Origin: Sycon ciliatum
Taxonomy: Eukaryota > Porifera > Calcarea > Leucosolenida > Sycettidae
DNA: 64,000 nucleotides
Assembly (NCBI RefSeq): GCF_964019385.1
Contig: NC_088645.1
Span: forward strand, 13,321,638-13,385,637
Direction of reading: 5' to 3'
The notes under the pieces were generated by a model. The model did no database searches. It worked only from the letters and a program-made list of their open reading frames with translations, and was not told where the DNA came from. Of this stretch, positions 1-11,084 are shown in pieces. Position numbers and translations under genes: made by a program. Within the stretch, counting starts at the first letter, position 1. The number at the start of each line of letters is the position of its first letter.

Positions 1-59
1 GCTATTTGGGTGATCAAGGTACGAGTACCGTAAAAAATAGCGTTACCGTTGTTTGCTAA

Positions 60-422
60 GGCCGTCATCACACCACGTTCTCCGACTCCCGTTTACGTCT
101 ACGTCTATGGTGAAAAAACCAAAACGGGTGGTCGTGTCATCAGACAGGCACAGTTCTTGACGCGTACACGCAGTCAGGTTTTTGGAGAAATTTGAACCCA
201 CGCACATCGAAGTACAGGGTCGCTCGGAAAAAGGCTGGGGTAGATACGCACGTTCATACAAAAAGTCGTATACCCCCCCCCCCCCCCTCTCCATACCACG
301 TCTACGTCTCCCGTTTCCTCTGCTCCCGTTTTCACCCCGTATACGGATCATCATGACAACCGACCAAAAACTCCTTACGTGGACGTAGACGCAGCGCTTT
401 GTACCATGGTGTGATGACAGCC
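60..422 (+). repeat. Short inverted-repeat element, family M1 (copy 1)
   Basis: A ~360-bp unit whose ends are inverted copies of GGCYGTCATCACACCA. Near-identical copies lie at 757-1117 (inverted), 33128-33481, 33484-33889 and 34942-35296 (inverted). It holds a poly-C run near 278 that differs in length between copies. Open frames across it are shared by all copies but encode nothing recognisable, so I treat it as a non-coding MITE-like element. The flanks look like TTA/TAA, but the target duplication cannot be fixed. Confidence 0.75.
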
Positions 423-426
423 TTAA

Positions 427-733
427 GCTGTGTTCACAACTGGCGCGTGTACGCGTGAAACCACGCGTTTGTGCGTATTTTTGCTGGCTTTTGGGGCGCC
501 ATGCGTACGGAAGCGCGCCGAAATGGAACTTCCAACATGTTGGAATTTTCAGCGCGTATCAGGCGCGTATCAGCGTACATGCCAGTCACTTTGACTGGCG
601 GGGTCAAAAAATTAGTACTGACGCACGCGCTAAATACGACTCGGATTGCTGTTTTTTGTGAAAGGCTGAGCGCGCGTTTGGGGGCGCATGAACCGCAAGC
701 GTACCGCGTCCACGCGCCAGTTGTGAACACAGC
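427..733. repeat. Short inverted-repeat element, family M2
   Basis: The ends are inverted: GCTGTGTTCACAACTGGCGC at 427 and its reverse complement ending at 733. The interior contains no convincing coding sequence. It lies directly between two oppositely oriented M1 copies, so 60-1117 is a cluster of nested or adjacent MITE-like insertions. Confidence 0.65.
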
Positions 734-756
734 TTTAGGCTGTCATCACAGCCTTA

Positions 757-1117
757 GGCTGTCATCACACCATGGTACAAAGCGCTGCGTCTACGTCCAC
801 GTAAGGAGTTTTTGGTCGGTTGTCATGATGATCCGTATACGGGGTGAAAACGGGAGCAGAGGAAACGGGAGACGTAGACGTGGTATGGAGAGGGGGGGGG
901 GGGGTATACGACTTTTTGTATGAACGTGCGTATCTCCCCCAGCCTTTTTCCGAGCGACCCTGTACTTCCATGTACGCGGGCTCAAATTTCTCCAAAAACC
1001 TGACTGCGTGTACGCGTCAAGAACTGTGCTTGTCTGATGACACGACCATCCGTTTTGGTTTTTTCACCATAGACGTAGACGTAAACGGGAGTCGGAGAAC
1101 GTGGTGTGATGACATCC
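757..1117 (-). repeat. Short inverted-repeat element, family M1 (copy 2, inverted)
   Basis: Inverted copy of the unit at 60-422, ending in GTGATGACATCC. A 16-bp near-palindrome GGCTGTCATCACAGCC at 737-752 abuts it and looks like a minimal remnant of the same ends. The downstream LINE begins immediately after. Confidence 0.7.
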
Positions 1118-2242
1118 TTAGGGTGTCTAATATCAGCGAGTACTGGTACGCCGGACGCAGACAACCGCAACTCACCAAAGCTGAGAAGGAGCAAACGGCT
1201 GGCGGCAGCTCGGTTTGCAGAGGTGACTGGAAAGATGCATCGAAACTCTCCGGATATGGATGATGCCAGCGGAAGAAAAAAAAAATTGAGCTTGAGAGCA
1301 GTTGAGTATTTCGGAGCTCCTGTGATGGAGACTGTAAACTGCCACTTTCCTTGTCGACGGAGCATCGAACACTTGGACATTGCCAAGGCCATAGCTTCCT
1401 CCGGATACGAGCTAACTCTGGTCTTCCAGATCGATCTCCAGAGCCGGCCGGGGGTGTGTGTTCTCACCCTGTCCAATTTCGACATTAGAAATCGTCTCGT
1501 GGAGAGTGGAGAGCGGGTGAGTGTCCTGCCGGGTGATGGCTCACTGTCTTCGTGTCATGTCCTTGTGTATGGCTGTGCACCCAATCTGCATGACGGTCAC
1601 ATTGCCTCAGCATTGGCTGAGTTTGGGCAACTTGTCGGGATAATTGAGAGAGAAAGCCTCACCCATGAGGGCGTAAAAATCCTCACGGGGACTCGACGTG
1701 CACTTGTGGTGCTCCAGAAACCCGTACCGTGCAAACTACGCATATCCCGTACATTGCACCGCACGTACCACCGCGGGCAACAGCAGACCTGCTTTCGCTG
1801 TCATGCTTCTGATCACATGGCCAGAGACTGCCCGAAAAAGGCGACTGCAGCCAGCAGCACTGGGGCCCGATCGTACGCACATGCAGTTCACTCTGTCAGT
1901 ATGAGCCAACAGCAACAGCAACACGATGCAGAATGCGTACAAGTAGACGCCCAGCAGGACCAGGAGCGCCAGCAGCAGCCTTCGCCGCCTCCACAGCAGG
2001 AGCTGCAGCGTCAGCAGTCGCCTCCACAGGAGAGCGGTGTCTCATCCCAGCAACCCCGTCCTGTAGGCACAACATTGCCGTCCAAAATACCTGTGCCCCA
2101 TCCAGCGCGCCTGCAGGCCCCAGTCACCACACCCGTCATGCCTGCATTTCCCAAAGCACGTGGCAAAGCTGGCCACTCGTCTCCAGATGAGGCTGTTTTG
2201 TCCTGGCAACAGGAAAACATACGTTCACTCCCAAAGTTCTGA
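1109..2242 (+). CDS. LINE ORF1, gag-like nucleic-acid-binding protein
   Basis: ORF1 proteins of Jockey/CR1 LINEs coat the element RNA as a chaperone. Here a basic N-terminal part is followed by a CCHC zinc knuckle (CFRCHASDHMARDC, about residues 226-240) and a long low-complexity tail rich in Gln and Pro (encoded about 1900-2150). The first in-frame ATG, at 1109, lies inside the preceding M1 repeat, so the native start may be an internal Met near 1233 or this copy may be 5'-truncated. ORF2 begins 154 bp downstream in another frame. The knuckle, the Q-rich tail and the position before an endonuclease/RT ORF make the assignment firm; subfamily is uncertain. Confidence 0.8.
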   Translation: MTSLGCLISASTGTPDADNRNSPKLRRSKRLAAARFAEVTGKMHRNSPDMDDASGRKKKLSLRAVEYFGAPVMETVNCHFPCRRSIEHLDIAKAIASSGYELTLVFQIDLQSRPGVCVLTLSNFDIRNRLVESGERVSVLPGDGSLSSCHVLVYGCAPNLHDGHIASALAEFGQLVGIIERESLTHEGVKILTGTRRALVVLQKPVPCKLRISRTLHRTYHRGQQQTCFRCHASDHMARDCPKKATAASSTGARSYAHAVHSVSMSQQQQQHDAECVQVDAQQDQERQQQPSPPPQQELQRQQSPPQESGVSSQQPRPVGTTLPSKIPVPHPARLQAPVTTPVMPAFPKARGKAGHSSPDEAVLSWQQENIRSLPKF

Positions 2243-2396
2243 CCGGCACGCGTCCCCCATCCCCGGACCCTCAAGTCGCCTGGGCACACCAAGCCTCAGC
2301 GCGTGAGATGCAGCAAGTGGCTGATCGAGTGAACAGCCGCAGAAGCAGCCGCTAAGAAGATAAGTAAACTTTCTGTTTTGTGTTTGGTGCAGTCTT

Positions 2397-3660
2397 ATGT
2401 CAGGATGCCCCCTTTCCTTCTCTAATATTACCACATTTACTCTTAATCCCAATGCCAATTCATTTTTCCCTCGCGCTATTGTGCAACCCCCCGCACCACA
2501 GCTGCGTCTACAGGGTGAGATTCGGGTCGGTTTCTTAAACATCTGCAGTCTTCGACACAAGGTTGCAGAGCTAGAAGACCTTATTAACCTGCATATGTGG
2601 GATGTAATTGACCTTTGCGAGACGTGGCTGAACAGCACCATATCTGATAATGAGATCCACATTCCTGGTTACTGTGTTGTCCGCTGCGACCGCTATGGCC
2701 GCCAGGGAGGAGTATGCATTTTCTACAAATCAACGCTCCCTGTGTCTCACCGTCCTGATCTCCAAGTAGACGGCCTTGAAGGCACCTGGATTTCGGTAAA
2801 CAGACGTGGTCGCCAGCATCTCATAGGCTGCATGTACCGCCCGCCCGACTCAACAGTCACCTATTGGGAAAGACTTGATGGAGCGCTTCATAAAGCAGCA
2901 TTGTTGACACCATCTATGACTGTGCTTGGAGACTTCAATGTCGATGTCGGAGCCGGCACAACATCCCCGCACTATCAGCGCTTCTCAGATTTGGTAGCAT
3001 CTTATGGCCTCAGAAACCTGGTCACAACTGCCACTAGGACCACACCCCAGTGCCCCAATGGCAAGATCATCGATTTGATTCTCACAAGTTGCGATGATGC
3101 CCGGAGTTGCGCCGTAGTGCCGTCTACCCTCAGCGACCATGATGCCGTTCAGGTCCTCTTGGGACTGCACGTTCAAGTGCCCAGACAAGCATGTAACTCG
3201 AGGAAGCCATTCCGCAACGTACGTAGAATCCACATACCTGATTTCCGAGACGACCTTGATGCAGCACACCTTGATACCTGGCCTCCGAACACTACAGTTG
3301 ATGACATGTGGTCAATTTGGCACTACAAACTCTTGGGGATCCTCGACAAGCATGCTCCTCTCCAGTGTTCTTCTGCCAAGCGGAAGCAGCTACCACCCTG
3401 GTCGGATCGGCACCTCTTCCAGCTCACCCAGCGCAAGAATCGGCTGCATAGGCGGTGGCGGGGAGACAAAGCAAACGCTGCGCTCCACACTGCATTCAAG
3501 CGCGCCCGTGCGGAAGCTAGAAATGCATACCGACAGAAGCGAAACACTTACTTCCAGGGACAATGTACAGCAAACGCAGGAAACACCAAGAAGCTTTGGC
3601 GTACGATTAACAAAGTCACCTGTACTGCTGTAGAGACCGTCCCCATGTTGAACCCTCTTG
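2397..3660 (+). CDS. LINE ORF2, endonuclease portion
   Basis: AP-endonuclease-type domain that nicks target DNA to prime reverse transcription. Visible landmarks in order: LNICSLRHK near the start of the domain, CETWLN, YRPPDS, GDFNVDV (the catalytic N/D motif) and LSDHDAV (the SDH motif). A basic linker (KRKQLPPWSD, then RHLFQLTQRKNRLHRRWR) follows, as expected between endonuclease and polymerase. The frame runs on to 3956 but loses homology about 3660, where the neighbouring frame takes over; this is the frameshift that breaks ORF2. Catalytic residues in this half look intact. Confidence 0.85.
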
Positions 3661-5296
3661 TACGATCGAAGATGTCGCCTCAGCCTTCCACAAGGTGGTT
3701 ACTGATGACTGTCGACCGCAAACGTTGTCTGCTCCCCTGGGGCCTCCACCCCGCACTTCCCTCCCCAAGCTCTCACACGTCAGTATCGGTGCTGTTGAAC
3801 GGCTACTCCAGCAAGTTAATCCCGCGAAGGCAACAGGCAGCGATGGCGTACCAGGGGCAGTCCTCAAACTCTGCTCTGACGTCTTGGCGCCGTCTGTCAC
3901 TAGCCTGTTCAATGCCTCGCTGTCGTGCGGACATGTGCCCTCGGCGTTCAAGCTAGCTAATGTCATCCCACTGCATAAATCTGGTGATCCATCGCTGCCA
4001 ACTAACTTCCGCCCTGTATCCCTTCTACCCATACTCTCCAAGCTGCTAGAGAAGTTGGTTCAGAAGGAGCTCATCACCTTCCTGGACATAACAGCATCGT
4101 TACCAACAACCCAGTTTGCGTTCAGGCGTGGCCACTCTACTGAAGACGCATTAGTCCTTATGTCAAACCGCATCCTAACAGCCAAGGACCAGGGCCTATT
4201 CACAGGTGTATGCCTGTTAGACATGTCCAAAGCCTTCGATAAAGTCCAACATGACAAGCTATTGCAGGATCTCCACAGTGTTGGGGTGTCCGGTACTGCC
4301 TTGGACTGGTTCGCCAGCTACCTATCCGGTCGCACTCAACGTGTCTGTCTGGGGTCGCGGACTAGCTCTATATCAGCTTGCACGAGTGGTGTCCCCCAAG
4401 GTTCGGTGCTGGGCCCCATTCTGTTCAGCCTTTACACCCGCGAGGTCCCCGCTGTAGTTGGCCAGTCCGAGTCAGTTCAATTCGCGGACGACATTGCGCT
4501 CGCGTGCAGCCGGCGAACAGCACAGGAGGTATCCGATGTCTTATCTGCTTCTGTTTCAATCCTTGCAGACTGGCTGAAGGATCGAGGCCTAATCCTCAAT
4601 GCTGGCAAGAGCCAAGTCGTGCCAATTCCTGCCGGCCGTCAGCACACAGCGGATCTACAGGTCGTCTGCCATGACACTTCACTGCCTAGTGTGCCAAGTG
4701 CTCGTTATCTTGGCGCCACAATCGATTCCGGCATGTCCTGGCACGCCCACATTGCCAAATGTTCTGCACGCGTGTCGCAGAAGATCGGAGCACTCTGGCG
4801 AATGCGCCGCTGCCTGAATCACCAGTCACGCATGACCTACTTTAGATCGCTGATCATGTCTGACCTGCTGTATGCCTCAAACGCGTACTCTAGCTCACTG
4901 CAAAGAAGGTACCTCGACCGTCTACAGGTCCTGCAGAACAGCGGGGCTCGTGCTGTCTTTGGCCGCCCTCCGTGGTCGTCTGCCCGCGACCTGCTGGAGC
5001 GCATTGCAGTGTTCCGTGTGGCAGAAGTCTTTAATCAGAAGCTAGCATACCTAGTGTGGCGCTGTCGTTATGCACTGGCAAGTCCAGAGTTGCAAGCCCT
5101 GCTAACCCCCGCTGCACCCGGCCCTACTCGGCTCCAATCTGCCATGGGCCTGTGCGTGCCAGTTTCCCGTTCGGTCGCGGGGCGGGGGCGCTTTGCTTGC
5201 AAGGGTGCTGTATTATGGAATGCCCTCCCCAGCGACATCCGTGCCATCCATCACGCTCGGCAGTTTCGCACGCAGGTAATCCCCTATACCAAGTAG
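3661..5296 (+). pseudogene. LINE ORF2, reverse transcriptase portion (frameshifted)
   Basis: Reverse transcriptase of the same LINE in the next frame. Landmarks: FRPVSLLPILSKLLEK, LDMSKAFDKV (motif A), GVPQGSVLGPILFSLY (motif B), QFADDIAL (motif C with FADD) and the typical C-terminal stretch GAVLWNALPSDI. Catalytic aspartates are present. The region upstream of the first start-like codon (3695) is already homologous, so this is the shifted continuation of the endonuclease ORF, not a separate gene. Function would require frameshifting, or it may be a single-base error or mutation. Confidence 0.85.
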
Positions 5297-5515
5297 ATGT
5301 CGACAAGCGAAATCTGATTTTTTCTGTTCTCTTTCTGTTGTACCCGATCTCCCTCTGATGTACCGCTGACTCTACGTTGAAGATCAAAGTATTTGAATTC
5401 TCATTCTCATTATGATTTTCATATTCCCTTTCATGTTATTGGGTCTATGCCCGTTTGAACTTGCGAATCAAAATAAATACAAACAAACAAACAAACAAGA
5501 GTTGACGACTGTCAG

Positions 5516-5962
5516 GTGTTTGGCAATGGCAAGGGAAGACCGGTCAGGAAGAGAACGCGACGGCAGCTGGAGGAGGAGTGTGGAAGCGACGTGTGCAATG
5601 ACGATGATGAACCCGGTGGTCAGTTGCTGGGAGAGCCGACGACAGGTGAAGGTGGCAGCGATGATGAAGAGGACGATGACGATGATGACGATGATGGTGC
5701 AGATGGTTTGGAGGACGGTGGCGGTCAGAAACCAAGTGAAGGCGGAGGCGGTGAGAAGAAGAAGAATACATCGGCAATTAAATTGCATTTGTTGTCTAAC
5801 CCCGTGTGTCGTGAAAGTTATGATGATTCTTGGTTCAGTGCTGTTCGTTCTGCAAGTAGTTTCAAGCGGTTGAAAGTTCTAGAAGCAGTCTACATTCGCA
5901 TTCGTGATCCAAATCTTTGTAAACAAAAAGAAAATGGCACCGCACTTACGCTATTCCAGTAA
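5516..5962 (+). pseudogene. Retroelement C-terminal fragment, Penelope-like (tentative)
   Basis: A 148-residue frame. The N-terminal half is an acidic run made by a GAT/GAC microsatellite (about 5650-5700). The C-terminal half contains SAIKLHLLSNPVC, LKVLEAVYIRIRDPNLC and a final KQKENG stretch. This resembles the tail that follows the nuclease domain in Penelope-like retroelements. No RT or GIY-YIG core is visible next to it, so it is a fragment placed directly behind the LINE tail. The family assignment rests on recalled pattern only. Confidence 0.4.
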
Positions 5963-6239
5963 ATTCGCACTCACACACACTTGCACATGCATGTCCATTG
6001 TCACACTGCACTTGCTGAATTTCCTATCATTTCTCACCTCACCTATAGTTTATTACCTGTGCAAATTGTTCCTAGGTTTGTGCTATTTTTCTTACTATGC
6101 TTGTATCCTCGCTGTTCCACTCCAAGTGTATAAATCCTATTGTAGTTTCATCATTCTCTTTAGTCACGAATCCCATTGATAATTGTGACACGAAAACGTT
6201 CTGGAATACATGATTCGTCCCCATGGTTTTGATATGAGT
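5963..6239. other. Intergenic, nothing recognised
   Basis: A/T-rich sequence between two retroelement fragments. The short open frames show no domain. Confidence 0.5.
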
Positions 6240-6674
6240 GCGCATTTAGTTATATTCATTGCATTCTTCTTCTTTTACTTGGGATTACCCAACAGGCGTC
6301 AGCGCCTTTTTACAGGGAACCCTAGGTATTTTTTGATGGCTGAGCGAGATTAAGCTGGTGAACTAGACATGCGGCAAGCCGGTGGAAATTTATTCCACCC
6401 TGTAGCGCCCACATAAGAAATTGCACTGAAGCCATATCGGGTGCTAGCGGGGGGGGGGGGGGAGAACAAGAGCAGCAGAGACTTGGCCACGGGTGGTGGC
6501 TGCAGTGTGAGCACCATGGGCGCGCAAGGCAAAGCGGTCTCGCAGAAGAGGACTAGTAAGTCTATTCAGGCAGCGGTAAACAAATACATAGGTTTTTAAG
6601 TTGAGGCGTTTCTCAAGGGCGTAGAACTTAGTATGACTGCATAGAAGAGTGGTGGTGGTGGTCATACTATCCAA
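6240..6674 (-). pseudogene. 3' end of a CR1-like LINE
   Basis: Read on the minus strand, an RT C-terminal tail (RLNLKTYVFVYRCLNRLTS, then in another frame YVGATGWNKFP, the usual ‘YGAxxWNxLP’ stretch) is followed by a 3' UTR ending in CCTAGGGTTCCC and a GAAGAA tail near 6270. A poly-G run near 6450 interrupts the coding frame. This is a 5'-truncated, dead copy. Confidence 0.6.
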
Positions 6675-6707
6675 CGAAAATATTCTCTTTAACGCTACAT
6701 CGCTGGC

Positions 6708-7125
6708 AATAACAAGCTTGTCATTATAGGCATTAAGTTAATTGTTCCAACCAGGAACACACGCCTCTTGCCGAACTTGACACTTGACTGACTCACGACT
6801 GCCATCCGGAGCGCACGAGGAGCACGTCGCATCTTCCTCTCGGCAAACCCGCAAGAAAGCACCACTCCCTGCTCAATGCACAATGTTGCGGGGAATTCAC
6901 CCCTCATCAGTTGAGCTTGACTAGGCTGAGGAAGATTGTGCCTGAAAAGCACTACTTATATACTGCTCTCCTGGCCAAACCATCACCAGGGATACAAACT
7001 ATCAGAGACGCTTTGTTTCCAGTGCGACAAACACCTCGTGAAGCCCCAGGTGAGTCAGTCAAGTGTCAAGTTCGACAAGAAGCGTGTGATCATAGTTGGA
7101 ACAATTAACTTAATGACTATTACCG
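6708..7125. repeat. Inverted repeat, arms of about 80 bp
   Basis: The sequence around TTAAGTTAATTGTTCCAAC (about 6733) through the stretch containing CTTGACACTTGACTGACTCA recurs inverted at about 7045-7115. The arms are diverged (roughly 85% by eye) and the loop is about 240 bp. It could be two insertions of one repeat in opposite orientation. Confidence 0.5.
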
Positions 7126-7662
7126 CCGAAGTCGCAACTTCTAAGTTCGTATTGTCATGTAGGGTTTGTGATAAGCAATGAATATAATTGTGCAGTGCTG
7201 CCAAACTCAAACTTAATGTGGACTGAATGATCGATAATTAGAAAAGTCGTTTGCCAAAAATGCTGATCTTTTGCTTTGCACGGACAAATGCTCCGACCTT
7301 CCTATTGACATTTGAACATACTGCATCCACTTGGGTTGAGAAAGACAGATGTTCGTGTACGATGAATGCGTCCACTGGAAAGCGAATGTTTTTATGGTAC
7401 CGTTTGGATCGCCCGGAGCAGCATTCGTTGGTCAGCTAGCAAGGCTCGAAGCTGGCTTTGCCACTGGTTCCTCACTATGAAGGTAAATGCATCCAGGCAC
7501 ATCTCAGACCGCAAAGCACTAAAGAACGCAACGCTACAGGCTTGGATAACACCATGGTCAGCCGACTGGTTTTCTCCAGGCTCATTCAAGCGGCCTCCCG
7601 TATGGTGTAGTCACGCGGAGTGGGTCGGGTCCTGAGGATGGAGGACTGCGTGTCGGAGGACA

Positions 7663-7706
7663 AGACTCTCTCTCTCTCTCTATCTATCTCTCTCTCTTTC
7701 TTTCTC

Positions 7707-7747
<41 letters not shown>

Positions 7748-7770
7748 CTATCTCTCTCTCTATCTCTCTT

Positions 7771-7831
<61 letters not shown>

Positions 7832-7872
7832 ATGTCTATGTCTCTCTCTCTCCCTCTCTTTCTCTCTCTGCT
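7663..7872. repeat. (CT)n microsatellite
   Basis: About 210 bp of CT repeats with occasional TTT and TAT interruptions. The Ser/Leu-rich and Arg/Glu-rich open frames across it are repeat artefacts. Confidence 0.95.
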
Positions 7873-8467
7873 ATTGGCGCGCCTGGTTGTGATGAAGCCG
7901 AGACCCCAGGTCGGCAGAGCATCCCAGACCACGCCACCACTCCCCTTATTCATGGCTCACACATGACGGGTTTACGTGGCTCTAGTAAAAAAAAAGAAAA
8001 AAAGACAGTCCTAGACGTAATTCTAGAGAAGCACCCTGTTCCCCAATAGACCAATCCCGAAAAGGTTGTCTGGGTTCGTGAAAGGGGGCACGCGTGCAAG
8101 CCAGCAAGTGTGAACTGCATCGTTTTGTATTCAGTTTGTGTGTGTCAGCTCATGGCGGAGGAGAGAGAGACTTTTGCTCGCCGAGCTGAAGCTAGAGGAT
8201 TTGATGGAGTCCTGCCAGCAGCTAGTCAAAGGACCTTCGGTACCTTAGGCAGACCCTGACGGAGTTTGGAGGCTAGATAGCTCTCGGTGAGGAGAGAAAC
8301 ATTCGCTTGGCGATCGACTCTCCGTAAAAAATGCAAGCTACATAGCGCCGACATACTGCAACAGCTACGATTTCAGCTGACTTCTCGATCTGCTGCTTCA
8401 CAAAGTTCAACTATTTACAAGTCCTGACTGTTGTAGTCTGAAGCTAGAGTCTCATCACCCACCTACA

Positions 8468-8889
8468 GGTAGCTTTTGGAGCTGATGGATTTCCCGACTT
8501 GGACTCCTTCCGCAAACTCTCGCAACATTACTACAGTGTACTGTGTATGCTGTGTTTCCGCACGCTCGTGTCGACATGTCACCTATACTGTACATGTACC
8601 GGGTCGCGGAGGAGCTTGACGACCTCCGCTGACTCCAGGTTTCCGAAATACTGCCGTCGTCTTCGGTGATGTCGCTGGTGACATTCTCCCCTTGCAGGAC
8701 GTGCACATAGTTGTCGTCCCAGGGGTAAAGACTATGTTGTCTTTCGAAATAGTTCTTCATCACGCTCGCGCGAATGATGTTTCTCATCATGAACTCGTTC
8801 CGACGGTGTGACACGGCGATGGTCTTTGGCGGGACACTGGCTTGGCGAAAACGATATCTTCTTGTGCAATATAACATTGATCGGCTGCA
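8468..8889 (-). other. Possible host exon, unidentified
   Basis: A minus-strand frame is bounded by a plausible acceptor (actcatctgcag at about 8890) and a donor (CT|GTAGGT at about 8466). It includes the stretches VSHRRNEFMMRNIIRASVMK and YPWDDNYVHVLQGENV. The RNxIRxS-like pattern loosely recalls β1,3-glycosyltransferases, but I cannot support that family. No neighbouring exon was found, so this may be a chance ORF. Confidence 0.25.
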
Positions 8890-9278
8890 GATGAGTACAG
8901 TCACTTCGTCGTTGATCCTATAGGAGGGCAGCTGCCAGGAAAGAGGCAGGACTCATCGAAGACGAAGCGCTCGCAACAAACAATAGCACTCGAAATATCT
9001 CGTAAGATTTAGGGCCTATCGCTTTGAGCCACAGCGCTCACAGCCTTGCCTACTTCATCAAAGTGAGCTCTACATGTTCGTTGACCTCTTCACACTACAC
9101 AGAAGAGCGAAACAAGGATTATGTCTTAGCATTTCCACTCCAACAGCAGACCATTACCAGTGCGAGAGAGAAAACTACAAAGGGCTTGCTTTCTGTCGCA
9201 TCGTCTCTCTTGCATGCAACTAACGAGAAAACCGTGTACTTACCCTCGCAGTCACACGCGAACTAGCAAACACGTCCT

Positions 9279-9800
9279 GTGCCGCATGCTGATCAGGTAG
9301 TGCCATGTATGTGTTGTACAGTGCACTATCAGTTGACATGCCCCCTTTCGAACCCAGACAATCTTTTCGGGATTGGTCTATTGGCTGCGACAGAAATTCT
9401 GCTGCCCGACGAGGCAGTTCCAGCGAATCCCATTTTATTCGATCGAATAACGTCACAACTCATAAAAACCACCAGCAGGGCAATCGAAGCCAGGTTGGAC
9501 ATCTGTGCAAGAGGTTACTGGTCTCGACAGCAGGATGCATTTTTTGATGTTAGGGTGATTCACCCATCAACATCCGTGTTATCGAGGGGGCAATGTCTTG
9601 CACAAATGTCTAGGAATGAAAGCCAGAAGATGAGAGCATATCTGCAGCGTGTAGTGAATGTTGAGAGAGTTGCATTCACACCTTTGGTCTTCAGTACCAA
9701 TGGCCTGTGTGGACGCGAATGTCTGCGGGCTAAGAATTTGGTCGGCTCGATTGTTATGCATCATTCTGGCTTGCAGTATACATTGGTCATGAATCATTAA
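9279..9800 (+). pseudogene. Retroelement C-terminal domain (restriction-like nuclease type, tentative)
   Basis: Contains DICARGYWSRQQDAFFDVRV, QKMRAYLQRVVNVE and FTPLVFSTNGLCG. This motif set follows the reverse transcriptase in an invertebrate retroelement family whose RT carries LLVDASNAFNPL, a pattern present at 13.6 kb in this window. I infer the tail of one copy, placed upstream of a second, more complete copy. No RT precedes it directly, so it is a truncated relic. The nuclease label is an inference from the family pattern. Confidence 0.5.
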
Positions 9801-10290
9801 TTTTAAGATGCAAGATCTCTTTCATTTTGGTCAGGTGGTTCGTCACCTGTTTCCGCGGTTTCCGAGCCTCATATTTGCGTAGGCGATCCGAAGTTTTGTC
9901 ACTTCTGGATGAGTGCCGTCTACGGTCTTTGTAGACGCACCTTCCGGTTAATATCGACCTACTTTACAAGTAGGGATGGTCTGGAAATTTAGGCGGCTTT
10001 CCAAGTTGCGCTATTGCAAATAATGATCTGCTTTGATAGTAGTGACTGCTAATAATTGCCTGGGTTTGACTTTGGATTTTTCTTCAATCATCTTTCCGAT
10101 CACATTATCATGGATTTTCAATAAAGTAACAATTACTTCTTTGAGTACACCGGCAGATCAATGGGTGGCTCTGCTGGTCCCTCCGGTGTAGACGCTGAGG
10201 GGTGGACCCGCATGCTGGCATGTTATGGGTCGGCGTCTTACAATTTGTCCTCCGCGCTTGCTGCCTCAGCGCGCGTCCTTCGCACTGCTG

Positions 10291-10687
10291 ATTATAGCAA
10301 TAAAAACTGCTTTATGGCAGTTTTCTAAAAAAAGTTATTGTGTTCTAGTCCATGGACCCCGTCTAAAAAGTAAGAAATTAACGAAATGTGATAGCCGAAA
10401 ATTAAAATTTCACACAAAACCTCACAATAATCACGACACTTGTTTATTCCGACACTTGTACTTGTACAAGTACATGTACTGCGCCAACATGCTTGCATGT
10501 GAAAGAGCACCACGAGGGGAAAAGGTCGTCTCGCATCCTGTGTGTGATTATTGTGAGGTTTTGTGTGAAATTTTAATTTTCGGCTATCACATTTCGTAAA
10601 TTTCTTACTTTTTAGACGGGGTCCATGGACTAGAACACAATAACTTTTTTTAGAAAACTGCCATAAAGCAGTTTTTATTGCTATAAT
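10291..10687. repeat. Fold-back element with 144-bp arms
   Basis: 10291-10434 and 10544-10687 are near-perfect reverse complements; the ends read ATTATAGCAATAAAAACTGC. The 109-bp loop is unrelated. A complete relative lies at 40315-40724, with partial ones at 40141-40243 and 40864-41140. It interrupts the RT pseudogene. The terminal TTATAG/CTATAA suggests a TA target (Tc1/mariner-like MITE), but this is not proven. Confidence 0.8.
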
Positions 10688-10720
10688 TTCTTTTGTTTTT
10701 TAGGCTAAAGGATATTACCG

Positions 10721-10797
10721 GTATTATTATTATTTTATTTATTTTACTAGGGTGTTTCCCACAGACCTATGGTCTTCTTACGGGAGCCCCTAGAATA
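10721..10797 (-). repeat. CR1-like LINE 3' end (solo)
   Basis: Read on the minus strand: a hairpin-forming GGGCTCCCGTAAGAAGACC, then GGGAAACACCCTAG, then an (ATT)n/(AAT)n tail. The same piece recurs at 10931-11004, 39910-39988 and, shortened, in both palindrome arms (about 47390-47440 and 52317-52367). Short 3' copies of this kind are typical of LINE-mediated retroposition. Confidence 0.6.
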
Positions 10798-10930
10798 TAA
10801 GCATGAACGAACAAATGGGCGATAATCTGTACAAGAGCGAACAGTGGAAGGCAGAATATTCCACCGATCAGAACCTATAATTGTGTCACCAAAGGAATGC
10901 CCTAAATGATGGCCTACATGTAGCGCCTCT

Positions 10931-11004
10931 AAATGTTATTATTATTATTTTATTTTACTAGGGTGTTTCCCACAGACCTATGGTCTTCTTACGGGAGCCC
11001 CTAT
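10931..11004 (-). repeat. CR1-like LINE 3' end (solo, second copy)
   Basis: Near-identical to 10721-10797, same orientation, about 210 bp downstream and including the TTATTATTATT tail. Confidence 0.6.
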
Positions 11005-11084
11005 GTACATGTACGTATTATACGCATTGATGTGCAAGCCTTTTCTTGCAGAAAATGGAACTAGTCTTGTATACATGTATTCAT

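Larger units (their letters stand above)
1118..5502 (+). mobile_element. Non-LTR retrotransposon (CR1/Jockey-like LINE), almost full length
   Basis: Two-ORF LINE: a gag-like ORF1 with a CCHC knuckle, then an apurinic-type endonuclease and a reverse transcriptase, then a 3' tail of (AAAC)n at about 5474-5500. The domain order and the microsatellite tail are those of the Jockey/CR1 group. One frameshift, about 3600-3660, separates the endonuclease from the polymerase, so this copy is probably dead. The 5' border with the M1 repeat is abrupt and no target duplication was found. The coordinates of the 5' end are approximate. Confidence 0.85.

Noticed and set aside
182..995. Several 60-150-residue ORFs at 1-1.3 kb and at 33.1-35.5 kb
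   Set aside because: They lie in M1/M2 inverted-repeat elements, occur on both strands of every copy, and show no domain.
7620..7953. Ser/Leu-rich and Arg/Glu-rich ORFs; likewise 18832-19428
   Set aside because: Translations of CT/GA microsatellites.
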